NCBI GenBank assembly: GCA_910589415.1
Contig: OU342639.1
Span: forward strand, 434,001 to 498,000
DNA: 64,000 nucleotides
DNA from: Malachius bipustulatus
Lineage: Eukaryota; Arthropoda; Insecta; Coleoptera; Melyridae
Direction: 5' to 3'
The translations under genes were made by a program, and so were the position numbers. This document shows, in pieces, positions 1 through 12,700 of the stretch. The notes under the pieces are model-generated. The model had not been told where the DNA came from. It searched no databases and worked only from the letters and a program-made list of their open reading frames with translations. Positions within the stretch are counted from its first letter, which is position 1. Each line of letters begins with the position of its first letter.

Positions 1-799
1 GGATTTATGGACCTATGTGTCCCTAGTAAATAGGCTTACGATCTTGAGTGTAGTTGTTTTTTTTTGGCCATCCGGCATTGCTTGCCCATTTATTTAGCCA
101 GTACCTTTTTGTTAAATTAGCCTGTAGGCTAGCGGCCTTGGATCGGCACCTTGTAAGACTTGGTCAACACTTATTATTATACAGGAGCTGGATTTATGGA
201 CCTATGTGTCCCTAGTAAATAGGCTTACGATCTTGAGTGTAGTTGTTTTTTTTGGCCATCCGGCATTGCTTGCCCATTTATTTAGCCAGTACCTTTTTGT
301 TAAGTTAGCCTGTAGGCTAGCGGCCTTGGATCGGCACCTTGTAAGACTTGGTCAACACTTATTATTATACAGGAGCTGGATTTATGGACCTATGTGTCCC
401 TAGTAAATAGACTTACGATCTTGAGTGTAGTTGTTTTTTTCGGCCATCCGGCATTGCTTGCCCATTTATTTAGCCGTACCTTTTTGTTAAATTAGCCTGT
501 AGGCTAGCGGCCTTGGATCGACCCCTTGTAAGACTTGGTCAACACTTATTATTATACAGGAGCTGGATTTATGGACCTATGTGTCCCTAGTAAATAGACT
601 TACGATCTTGACTGTAGTTGTTTTTCGGCCATCCGGCATTGCTTGCCCATTTATTTAGCCAGTACCTTTTTGTTAAATTAGCCTTTCGGCTAGCGGCCTT
701 GGATCGGCCCCTTGTAAGACTTGGACAACACTTATTATTATACAGGACAGGAGCTGGATTTATGGACCTATGTGTCCCTAGTAAATAGACTTACGATTT

Positions 800-3700
800 T
801 GAATGTAGTTGTTTTTTCGGCCATCCGACATTGCTTGCCCATTTATTTAGCAGTACCTTTTTTGTTAAATTAGCCTGTAGGCTAGCGGCCTTGGATCGGC
901 ACCTTGTAAGACTTGGTCAACACTTATTGTTATGCAGGAGCTGGATTTATGGACCTATGTGTCCCTAGTAAATAGACTTACGATCTTGAGTGTAGTTGTT
1001 TTTTTGCCATCCGGCATTGCTTGCCCATTTATTTAGCCAGTACCTTTTTGTTAAATTAGCCTTTCGGCTAGCGGCCTTGGATCGGCCCCTTGTAAGACTT
1101 GGACAACACTTATTATTATACAGGAGCTGGATTTATGGACCTATGTGTCCCTAGTAAATAGACTTACGATCTTGAGTGTAGTTGTTTTTTCGGCCATCCG
1201 GCATTGCTTGCCCATTTATTTAGCAGTACCTTTTTTATTAAATTAGCCTGTAGGCTAGCGGCCTTGGATCGGCACCTTGTAAGACTTGGTCAACACTTAT
1301 TATTATACAGGAGCTGGATTTATGGATCTGTGTCCCTAGTAAATAGACTTACGATCTTGAGTGTAGTTGTTTTTTTTTTGGCCATCCGGCATTGCTTGCC
1401 CATTTGTTTAGCCAGTACCTTTTTGTTAAATTAGCCTTTCGGCTAGCGGCCGTGAATCGGCCCCTTGTAAGACTTGGTCAACACTTATTATTTTACAGGA
1501 GCTGGATTTATGGACCTATGTGCGCCTAGTAAATAGACTTACGATCTTGAGTGTAGTTGTTTTTTTTTGGCCATCCGGCATTGCTTGCCCATTTATTTAG
1601 CCAGTACCTTTTTGTTAAATTAGCCTGTAGGCTAGCGGCCTTGGATCGGCCCCTTGTAAGACTTGGTCAACACTTATTATTTTACAGGAGCTGGATTTAT
1701 GGACCTATGTGCGCCGAGTAAATAGACTTACGATCTTGAGTGTAGTTGTTTTTTTTGGCCATCCGGCATTGCTTGCCCATTGATTTAGCCAGTACCTTTT
1801 TGTTAAATTAGCCTGTAGGCTAGCGGCCTTGGATCGGCCCCTTGTAAGACTTGGCCAACACTTATTATTATACAGGAGCTGGATTTATGGACCTATGTGC
1901 GCCTAGTAAATAGACATACGATCTTGAGTGTAGTTGTTTTTTTCGGCCATCCGGCATTGCTTGCCCATTTATTTAGCCAGTACCTTTTTGTTAAATTAGC
2001 CTGTAGGCTAGCGGCCTTGGATCGGCCCCTTGTAAGACTTGGCCAACACTTATTATTATACAGGAGCTGGATTTATGGACCTATGTGCGCCTAGTAAATA
2101 GACTTACGATCTTGAGTGTAGTTGTTTTTTTGGCCATCCGGCATTGCTTGCCCATTGATTTAGCCAGTACCTTTTTGTTAAACTAGCCCTTCGGCTAGCG
2201 GCCGTGAATCGTCACCTTGTAAGACTTGGTCAACACTTATTATTTTACAGGAGCTGGATTTATGGACCTATGTGCGCCTAGTAAATAGACATACGATCTT
2301 AAGTGTAGTTGTTTTTTTCGGCCATCCGGCATTGCTTGCCCATTTATTTAGCCAGTACCTTTTTGTTAAATTAGCCTGTAGGCTAGCGGCCTTGGATCGG
2401 CCCCTTGTAAGACTTGGCCAACACTTATTATTATACAGGAGCTGGATTTATGGACCTATGTGCGCCTAGTAAATAGACTTACGATCTTGAGTGTAGTTGT
2501 TTTTTTTGGCCATCCGGCATTGCTTCCCATTTATTTAGCCAGTACCTTTTTGTTAAATTAGCCTGTAGGCTAGCGGCCTTGGATCGGCACCTTGTAAGAC
2601 TTGGTCAACACTTAGTATTATACAGGAGCTGGATTTATGGACCTATGTGTCCCTAGTAAATAGACTTACGATCTTGAGTGTAGTTGTTTTTTTTTGGCCA
2701 TCCGGCATTGCTTGCCCATTTATTTAGCCAGTACCTTTTTGTTAAATTAGCCTGTAGGCTAGCGGCCTTGGATCGGCACCTTGTAAGACTTGGTCAACAC
2801 TTAGTATTATACAGGAGCTGGATTTATGGACCTATGTGTCCCTAGTAAATAGGCTTACGATCTTGAGTGTAGTTGTTTTTTTCGGCCATCCGGCATTGCT
2901 TGCCCATTTATTTAGCCAGTACCTTTTTGTTAAGTTAGCCTGTAGGCTAGCGGCCTTGGATCGGCACCTTGTAAGACTTGGTCAACACTTAGTATTATAC
3001 AGGAGCTGGATTTATGGACCTATGTGTCCCTAGTAAATAGACTTACGATCTTGAGTGTAGTTGTTTTTTTCGGCCATCCGGCATTGCTTGCCCATTTATT
3101 TAGCCGTACCTTTTTGTTAAATTAGCCTGTAGGCTAGCGGCCTTGGATCGACCCCTTGTAAGACTTGGTCAACACTTATTATTATACAGGAGCTGGATTT
3201 ATGGACCTATGTGTCCCTAGTAAATAGACTTACGATCTTGACTGTAGTTGTTTTTCGGCCATCCGGCATTGCTTGCCCATTTATTTAGCCAGTACCTTTT
3301 TGTTAAATTAGCCTTTCGGCTAGCGGCCTTGGATCGGCCCCTTGTAAGACTTGGACAACACTTATTATTATACAGGAGCTGGATTTATGGACCTATGTGT
3401 CCCTAGTAAATAGACTTACGATTTTGAATGTAGTTGTTTTTTCGACCATCCGACATTGCTTGCCCATTTATTTAGCAGTACCTTTTTTGTTAAATTAGCC
3501 TGTAGGCTAGCGGCCTTGGATCGGCACCTTGTAAGACTTGGTCAACACTTATTGTTATGCAGGAGCTGGATTTATGGACCTATGTGTCCCTAGTAAATAG
3601 ACTTACGATCTTGAGTGTAGTTGTTTTTTTGCCATCCGGCATTGCTTGCCCATTTATTTAGCCAGTACCTTTTTGTTAAATTAGCCTTTCGGCTAGCGGC

Positions 3701-6700
3701 CTTGGATCGGCCCCTTGTAAGACTTGGACAACACTTATTATTATACAGGAGCTGGATTTATGGACCTATGTGTCCCTAGTAAATAGACTTACGATCTTGA
3801 GTGTAGTTGTTTTTTCGGCCATCCGGCATTGTTTGCCCATTTATTTAGCAGTACCTTTTTTATTAAATTAGCCTGTAGGCTAGCGGCCTTGGATCGGCAC
3901 CTTGTAAGACTTGGTCAACACTTATTATTATACAGGAGCTGGATTTATGGATCTGTGTCCCTAGTAAATAGACTTACGATCTTGAGTGTAGTTGTTTTTT
4001 TTTGGCCATCCACATCCGGCATTGCTTGCCCATTTATTTAGCCAGTACCTTTTTGTTAAATTAGCCTGTAGGCTAGCGGCCTTGGATCGGCCCCTTGTAA
4101 GACTTGGTCAACACTTATTATTTTACAGGAGCTGGATTTATGGACCTATGTGCGCCTAGTAAATAGACTTACGATCTTGAGTGTAGTTGTTTTTTTTTTG
4201 CCAACCGGCATTGCTTGCCCATTTGTTTAGCCAGTACCTTTTTGTTAAATTAGCCTTTCGGCTAGCGGCCGTGAATCGGCACCTTGTAAGACTTGGTCAA
4301 CACTTATTATTTTACAGGAGCTGGATTTATGGACCTATGTGCGCCTAGTAAATAGACTTACGATCTTGAGTGTAGTTGTTTTTTTTTGGCCATCCGGCAT
4401 TGCTTGCCCATTTATTTAGCCAGTACCTTTTTGTTAAATTAGCCTGTAGGCTAGCGGCCGTGAATCGTCTCCTTGTAAGACTTGGTCAACACTTATTATT
4501 TTACAGGAGCTGGATTTATGGACCTATGTGCGCCTAGTAAATAGACATACGATCTTGAGTGTAGTTGTTTTTTTCGGCCATCCGGCATTGCTTGCCCATT
4601 TATTTAGCCAGTACCTTTTTGTTAAATTAGCCTGTAGGCTAGCGGCCTTGGATCGGCCCCTTGTAAGACTTGGCCAACACTTATTATTATACAGGAGCTG
4701 GATTTATGGACCTATGTGCGCCGAGTAAATAGACTTACGATCTTGAGTGTAGTTGTTTTTTTTGGCCATCCGGCATTGCTTGCCCATTGATTTAGCCAGT
4801 ACCTTTTTGTTAAACTAGCCTTTCGGCTAGCGGCCGTGAATCGGCACCTTGTAAGACTTTTGGTCAACACTTATTATTTTACAGGAGCTGGATTTATGGA
4901 CCTATGTGCGCCTAGTAAATAGACTTACGATCTTGAGTGTAGTTGTTTTTTTTTTGCCAACCGGCATTGCTTGCCCATTTATTTAGCCAGTACCTTTTTG
5001 TTAAATTAGCCTTTCGGCTAGCGGCCGTGAATCGGCACCTTGTAAGACTTGGTCAACACTTATTATTTTACAGGAGCTGGATTTATGGACCTATGTGCGC
5101 CTAGTAAATAGACTTACGATCTTGAGTGTAGTTGTTTTTTTTTGGCCATCCGGCATTGCTTGCCCATTGATTTAGCCAGTACCTTTTTGTTAAACTAGCC
5201 CTTCGGCTAGCGGCCGTGAATCGTCACCTTGTAAGACTTGGTCAACACTTATTATTTTACAGGAGCTGGATTTATGGACCTATGTGCGCCTAGTAAATAG
5301 ACATACGATCTTGAGTGTAGTTGTTTTTTTCGGCCATCCGGCATTGCTTGCCCATTTATTTAGCCAGTACCTTTTTGTTAAATTAGCCTGTAGGCTAGCG
5401 GCCTTGGATCGGCCCCTTGTAAGACTTGGCCAACACTTATTATTATACAGGAGCTGGATTTATGGACCTATGTGCGCCTAGTAAATAGACTTACGATCTT
5501 GAGTGTAGTTGTTTTTTTTGGCCATCCGGCATTGCTTCCCATTTATTTAGCCAGTACCTTTTTGTTAAATTAGCCTGTAGGCTAGCGGCCTTGGATCGGC
5601 ACCTTGTAAGACTTGGTCAACACTTAGTATTATACAGGAGCTGGATTTATGGACCTATGTGTCCCTAGTAAATAGGCTTACGATCTTGAGTGTAGTTGTT
5701 TTTTTTTGACCATCCGGCATTGCTTGCCCATTTATTTAGCCAGTACCTTTTTGTTAAATTAGCCTGTAGGCTAGCGGCCTTGGATCGGCACCTTGTAAGA
5801 CTTGGTCAACACTTAGTATTATACAGGAGCTGGATTTATGGACCTATGTGTCCCTAGTAAATAGGCTTACGATCTTGAGTGTAGTTGTTTTTTTTTGGCC
5901 ATCCGGCATTGCTTGCCTATTTATTTAGCCAGTACCTTTTTGTTAAGTTAGCCTGTAGGCTAGCGGCCTTGGATCGGCACCTTGTAAGACTTGGTCAACA
6001 CTTAGTATTATACAGGAGCTGGATTTATGGACCTATGTGTCCCTAGTAAATAGACTTACGATCTTGAGTGTAGTTGTTTTTTTCGGCCATCCGGCATTGC
6101 TTGCCCATTTATTTAGCCGTACCTTTTTGTTAAATTAGCCTGTAGGCTAGCGGCCTTGGATCGACCCCTTGTAAGACTTGGTCAACACTTATTATTATAC
6201 AGGAGCTGGATTTATGGACCTATGTGTCCCTAGTAAATAGACTTACGATCTTGACTGTAGTTGTTTTTCGGCCATCCGGCATTGCTTGCCCATTTATTTA
6301 GCCAGTACCTTTTTGTTAAATTAGCCTTTCGGCTAGCGGCCTTGGATCGGCCCCTTGTAAGACTTGGACAACACTTATTATTATACAGGAGCTGGATTTA
6401 TGGACCTATGTGTCCCTAGTAAATAGACTTACGATTTTGAATGTAGTTGTTTTTTCGACCATCCGACATTGCTTGCCCATTTATTTAGCAGTACCTTTTT
6501 TGTTAAATTAGCCTGTAGGCTAGCGGCCTTGGATCGGCACCTTGTAAGACTTGGTCAACACTTATTGTTATGCAGAAGCTGGATTTATGGACCTATGTGT
6601 CCCTAGTAAATAGACTTACGATCTTGAGTGTAGTTGTTTTTTTGCCATCCGGCATTGCTTGCCCATTTATTTAGCCAGTACCTTTTTGTTAAATTAGCCT

Positions 6701-9700
6701 TTCGGCTAGCGGCCTTGGATCGGCCCCTTGTAAGACTTGGACAACACTTATTATTATACAGGAGCTGGATTTATGGACCTATGTGTCCCTAGTAAATAGA
6801 CTTACGATCTTGAGTGTAGTTGTTTTTTCGGCCATCCGGCATTGTTTGCCCATTTATTTAGCAGTACCTTTTTTATTAAATTAGCCTGTAGGCTAGCGGC
6901 CTTGGATCGGCACCTTGTAAGACTTGGTCAACACTTATTATTATACAGGAGCTGGATTTATGGATCTGTGTCCCTAGTAAATAGACTTACGATCTTGAGT
7001 GTAGTTGTTTTTTTTTGGCCATCCGCATCCGGCATTGCTTGCCCATTTATTTAGCCAGTACCTTTTTGTTAAATTAGCCTGTAGGCTAGCGGCCTTGGAT
7101 CGGCCCCTTGTAAGACTTGGTCAACACTTATTATTTTACAGGAGCTGGATTTATGGACCTATGTGCGCCTAGTAAATAGACTTACGATCTTGAGTGTAGT
7201 TGTTTTTTTTTTGCCATCCGGCATTGCTTGCCCATTTATTTAGCCAGTACCTTTTTGTTAAATTAGCCTTTCGGCTAGCGGCCGTGAATCGGCACCTTGT
7301 AAGACTTGGTCAACACTTATTATTTTACAGGAGCTGGATTTATGGACCTATGTGCGCCTAGTAAATAGACTTACGATCTTGAGTGTAGTTGTTTTTTTTT
7401 GGCCATCCGGCATTGCTTGCCCATTTATTTAGCCAGTACCTTTTTGTTAAATTAGCCTGTAGGCTAGCGGCCGTGAATCGTCACCTTGTAAGACTTGGTC
7501 AACACTTATTATTTTACAGGAGCTGGATTTATGGACCTATGTGCGCCTAGTAAATAGACATACGATCTTGAGTGTAGTTGTTTTTTTCGGCCATCCGGCA
7601 TTGCTTGCCCATTTATTTAGCCAGTACCTTTTTGTTAAATTAGCCTGTAGGCTAGCGGCCTTGGATCGGCCCCTTGTAAGACTTGGCCAACACTTATTAT
7701 TATACAGGAGCTGGATTTATGGACCTATGTGCGCCGAGTAAATAGACTTACGATCTTGAATGTAGTTGTTTTTTCGACCATCCGACATTGCTTGCCCATT
7801 TATTTAGCAGTACCTTTTTTGTTAAATTAGCCTGTAGGCTAGCGGCCTTGGATCGGCACCTTGTAAGACTTGGTCAACACTTATTGTTATGCAGGAGCTG
7901 GATTTATGGACCTATGTGTCCCTAGTAAATAGACTTACGATCTTGAGTGTAGTTGTTTTTTTGCCATCCGGCATTGCTTGCCCATTTATTTAGCCAGTAC
8001 CTTTTTGTTAAATTAGCCTTTCGGCTAGCGGCCTTGGATCGGCCCCTTGTAAGACTTGGACAACACTTATTATTATACAGGAGCTGGATTTATGGACCTA
8101 TGTGTCCCTAGTAAATAGACTTACGATCTTGAGTGTAGTTGTTTTTTCGGCCATCCGGCATTGTTTGCCCATTTATTTAGCAGTACCTTTTTTATTAAAT
8201 TAGCCTGTAGGCTAGCGGCCTTGGATCGGCACCTTGTAAGACTTGGTCAACACTTATTATTATACAGGAGCTGGATTTATGGATCTGTGTCCCTAGTAAA
8301 TAGACTTACGATCTTGAGTGTAGTTGTTTTTTTTTGGCCATCCGCATCCGGCATTGCTTGCCCATTTATTTAGCCAGTACCTTTTTGTTAAATTAGCCTG
8401 TAGGCTAGCGGCCTTGGATCGGCCCCTTGTAAGACTTGGTCAACACTTATTATTTTACAGGAGCTGGATTTATGGACCTATGTGCGCCTAGTAAATAGAC
8501 TTACGATCTTGAGTGTAGTTGTTTTTTTTTTGCCAACCGGCATTGCTTGCCCATTTGTTTAGCCAGTACCTTTTTGTTAAATTAGCCTGTAGGCTAGCGG
8601 CCGTGAATCGGCACCTTGTAAGACTTGGTCAACACTTATTATTTTACAGGAGCTGGATTTATGGACCTATGTGCGCCTAGTAAATAGACTTACGATCTTG
8701 AGTGTAGTTGTTTTTTTTTGGCCATCCGGCATTGCTTGCCCATTTATTTAGCCAGTACCTTTTTGTTAAATTAGCCTGTAGGCTAGCGGCCGTGAATCGG
8801 CACCTTGTAAGACTTGGTCAACACTTATTATTTTACAGGAGCTGGATTTATGGACCTATGTGCGCCTAGTAAATAGACATACGATCTTGAGTGTAGTTGT
8901 TTTTTTCGGCCATCCGGCATTGCTTGCCCATTTATTTAGCCAGTACCTTTTTGTTAAATTAGCCTGTAGGCTAGCGGCCTTGGATCGGCCCCTTGTAAGA
9001 CTTGGCCAACACTTATTATTATACAGGAGCTGGATTTATGGACCTATGTGCGCCGAGTAAATAGACTTACGATCTTGAGTGTAGTTGTTTTTTTTGGCCA
9101 TCCGGCATTGCTTGCCCATTGATTTAGCCAGTACCTTTTTGTTAAATTAGCCTTTCGGCTAGCGGCCGTGAATCGGCACCTTGTAAGACTTGGTCAACAC
9201 TTATTATTTTACAGGAGCTGGATTTATGGACCTATGTGCGCCTAGTAAATAGACTTACGATCTTGAGTGTAGTTGTTTTTTTTTGGCCATCCGGCATTGC
9301 TTGCCCATTGATTTAGCCAGTACCTTTTTGTTAAACTAGCCCTTCGGCTAGCGGCCGTGAATTGTCACCTTGTAAGACTTGGTCAACACTTATTATTTTA
9401 CAGGAGCTGGATTTATGGACCTATGTGCGCCTAGTAAATAGACATACGATCTTGAGTGTAGTTGTTTTTTTCGGCCATCCGGCATTGCTTGCCCATTTAT
9501 TTAGCCAGTACCTTTTTGTTAAATTAGCCTGTAGGCTAGCGGCCTTGGATCGGCCCCTTGTAAGACTTGGCCAACACTTATTATTATACAGGAGCTGGAT
9601 TTATGGACCTATGTGCGCCTAGTAAATAGACTTACGATCTTGAGTGTAGTTGTTTTTTTTGGCCATCCGGCATTGCTTCCCATTTATTTAGCCAGTACCT

Positions 9701-12700
9701 TTTTGTTAAATTAGCCTGTAGGCTAGCGGCCTTGGATCGGCACCTTGTAAGACTTGGTCAACACTTAGTATTATACAGGAGCTGGATTTATGGACCTATG
9801 TGTCCCTAGTAAATAGGCTTACGATCTTGAGTGTAGTTGTTTTTTTTTGGCCATCCGGCATTGCTTGCCCATTATTTAGCCAGTACCTTTTTGTTAAATT
9901 AGCCTGTAGGCTAGCGGCCTTGGATCGGCACCTTGTAAGACTTGGTCAACACTTAGTATTATACAGGAGCTGGATTTATGGACCTATGTGTCCCTAGTAA
10001 ATAGGCTTACGATCTTGAGTGTAGTTGTTTTTTTTTGGCCATCCGGCATTGCTTGCCCATTTATTTAGCCAGTACCTTTTTGTTAAGTTAGCCTGTAGGC
10101 TAGCGGCCTTGGATCGGCACCTTGTAAGACTTGGTCAACACTTAGTATTATACAGGAGCTGGATTTATGGACCTATGTGTCCCTAGTAAATAGACTTACG
10201 ATCTTGAGTGTAGTTGTTTTTTCGGCCATCCGACATTGCTTGCCCATTTATTTAGCAGTACCTTTTTTGTTAAATTAGCCTGTAGGCTAGCGGCCTTGGA
10301 TCGGCACCTTGTAAGACTTGGTCAACACTTATTGTTATGCAGGAGCTGGATTTATGGACCTATGTGTCCCTAGTAAATAGACTTACGATCTTGAGTGTAG
10401 TTGTTTTTTTGCCATCCGGCATTGCTTGCCCATTTATTTAGCCAGTACCTTTTTGTTAAATTAGCCTTTCGGCTAGCGGCCTTGGATCGGCCCCTTGTAA
10501 GACTTGGACAACACTTATTATTATACAGGAGCTGGATTTATGGACCTATGTGTCCCTAGTAAATAGACTTACGATCTTGAGTGTAGTTGTTTTTTCGGCC
10601 ATCCGGCATTGCTTGCCCATTTATTTAGCAGTACCTTTTTTATTAAATTAGCCTGTAGGCTAGCGGCCTTGGATCGGCACCTTGTAAGACTTGGTCAACA
10701 CTTATTATTATACAGGAGCTGGATTTATGGATCTGTGTCCCTAGTAAATAGACTTACGATCTTGAGTGTAGTTGTTTTTTTTTTGGCCATCCGGCATTGC
10801 TTGCCCATTTGTTTAGCCAGTACCTTTTTGTTAAATTAGCCTTTCGGCTAGCGGCCGTGAATCGGCACCTTGTAAGACTTGGTCAACACTTATTATTTTA
10901 CAGGAGCTGGATTTATGGACCTATGTGCGCCTAGTAAATAGACTTACGATCTTGAGTGTAGTTGTTTTTTTTTGGCCATCCGGCATTGCTTGCCCATTTA
11001 TTTAGCCAGTACCTTTTTGTTAAATTAGCCTGTAGGCTATCGGCCTTGGATCGGCCCCTTGTAAGACTTGGTCAACACTTATTATTTTACAGGAGCTGGA
11101 TTTATGGACCTATGTGCGCCGAGTAAATAGACTTACGATCTTGAGTGTAGTTGTTTTTTTTGGCCATCCGGCATTGCTTGCCCATTGATTTAGCCAGTAC
11201 CTTTTTGTTAAATTAGCCTGTAGGCTAGCGGCCTTGGATCGGCCCCTTGTAAGACTTGGCCAACACTTATTATTATACAGGAGCTGGATTTATGGACCTA
11301 TGTGCGCCTAGTAAATAGACATACGATCTTGAGTGTAGTTGTTTTTTTCGGCCATCCGGCATTGCTTGCCCATTTATTTAGCCAGTACCTTTTTGTTAAA
11401 TTAGCCTGTAGGCTAGCGGCCTTGGATCGGCCCCTTGTAAGACTTGGTCAACACTTATTATTTTACAGGAGCTGGATTTATGGACCTATGTGCGCCGAGT
11501 AAATAGACTTACGATCTTGAGTGTAGTTGTTTTTTTTTGGCCATCCGGCATTGCTTGCCCATTGATTTAGCCAGTACCTTTTTGTTAAACTAGCCTTTCG
11601 GCTAGCGGCCGTGAATCGGCACCTTGTAAGACTTTTGGTCAACACTTATTATTTTACAGGAGCTGGATTTATGGACCTATGTGCGCCTAGTAAATAGACT
11701 TACGATCTTGATTGTAGTTGTTTTTTTGGCCATCCGGCATTGCTTGCCCATTTAATTAGCCAGTACCTTTTTGTTAAATTAGCCTGTAGGCTAGCGGCCT
11801 TGGATCGTCCCCTTGTAAGACTTGGTCAACACTTATTATTTTACAGGAGCTGGATTTATGGACCTATGTGCGCCTAGTAAATAGACTTACGATCTTGAGT
11901 GTAGTTGTTTTTTTGGCCATCCGGCATTGCTTGCCCATTGATTTAGCCAGTACCTTTTTGTTAAACTAGCCCTTCGGCTAGCGGCCGTGAATCGTCACCT
12001 TGTAAGACTTGGTCAACACTTATTATTTTACAGGAGCTGGATTTATGGACCTATGTGCGCCTAGTAAATAGACATACGATCTTAAGTGTAGTTGTTTTTT
12101 TCGGCCATCCGGCATTGCTTGCCCATTTATTTAGCCAGTACCTTTTTGTTAAATTAGCCTGTAGGCTAGCGGCCTTGGATCGGCCCCTTGTAAGACTTGG
12201 TCAACACTTATTATTATACAGGAGCTGGATTTATGGACCTATGTGCGCCTAGTAAATAGACTTACGATCTTGAGTGTAGTTGTTTTTTTTGGCCATCCGG
12301 CATTGCTTCCCATTTATTTAGCCAGTACCTTTTTGTTAAATTAGCCTGTAGGCTAGCGGCCTTGGATCGGCACCTTGTAAGACTTGGTCAACACTTAGTA
12401 TTATACAGGAGCTGGATTTATGGACCTATGTGTCCCTAGTAAATAGGCTTACGATCTTGAGTGTAGTTGTTTTTTTTTGGCCATCCGGCATTGCTTGCCC
12501 ATTTATTTAGCCAGTACCTTTTTGTTAAATTAGCCTGTAGGCTAGCGGCCTTGGATCGGCACCTTGTAAGACTTGGTCAACACTTAGTATTATACAGGAG
12601 CTGGATTTATGGACCTATGTGTCCCTAGTAAATAGGCTTACGATCTTGAGTGTAGTTGTTTTTTTTGGCCATCCGGCATTGCTTGCCCATTTATTTAGCC

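Noticed and set aside
240..275. CENP-B box-like sequence in the T-run/GGCCATCCGG segment
   Set aside because: TTCGGCCATCCGG in some monomers recalls TTCG....A..CGGG, but the spacing is one short, the last G is missing and many monomers lack TTCG.
310..350. Internal RNA polymerase III A and B boxes (TAGCGGCCTTGG, GGATCGGCACC)
   Set aside because: Each has about two mismatches and the two overlap, far from the 30-bp or more spacing of real A and B boxes. The satellite is therefore not supported as tRNA- or SINE-derived.
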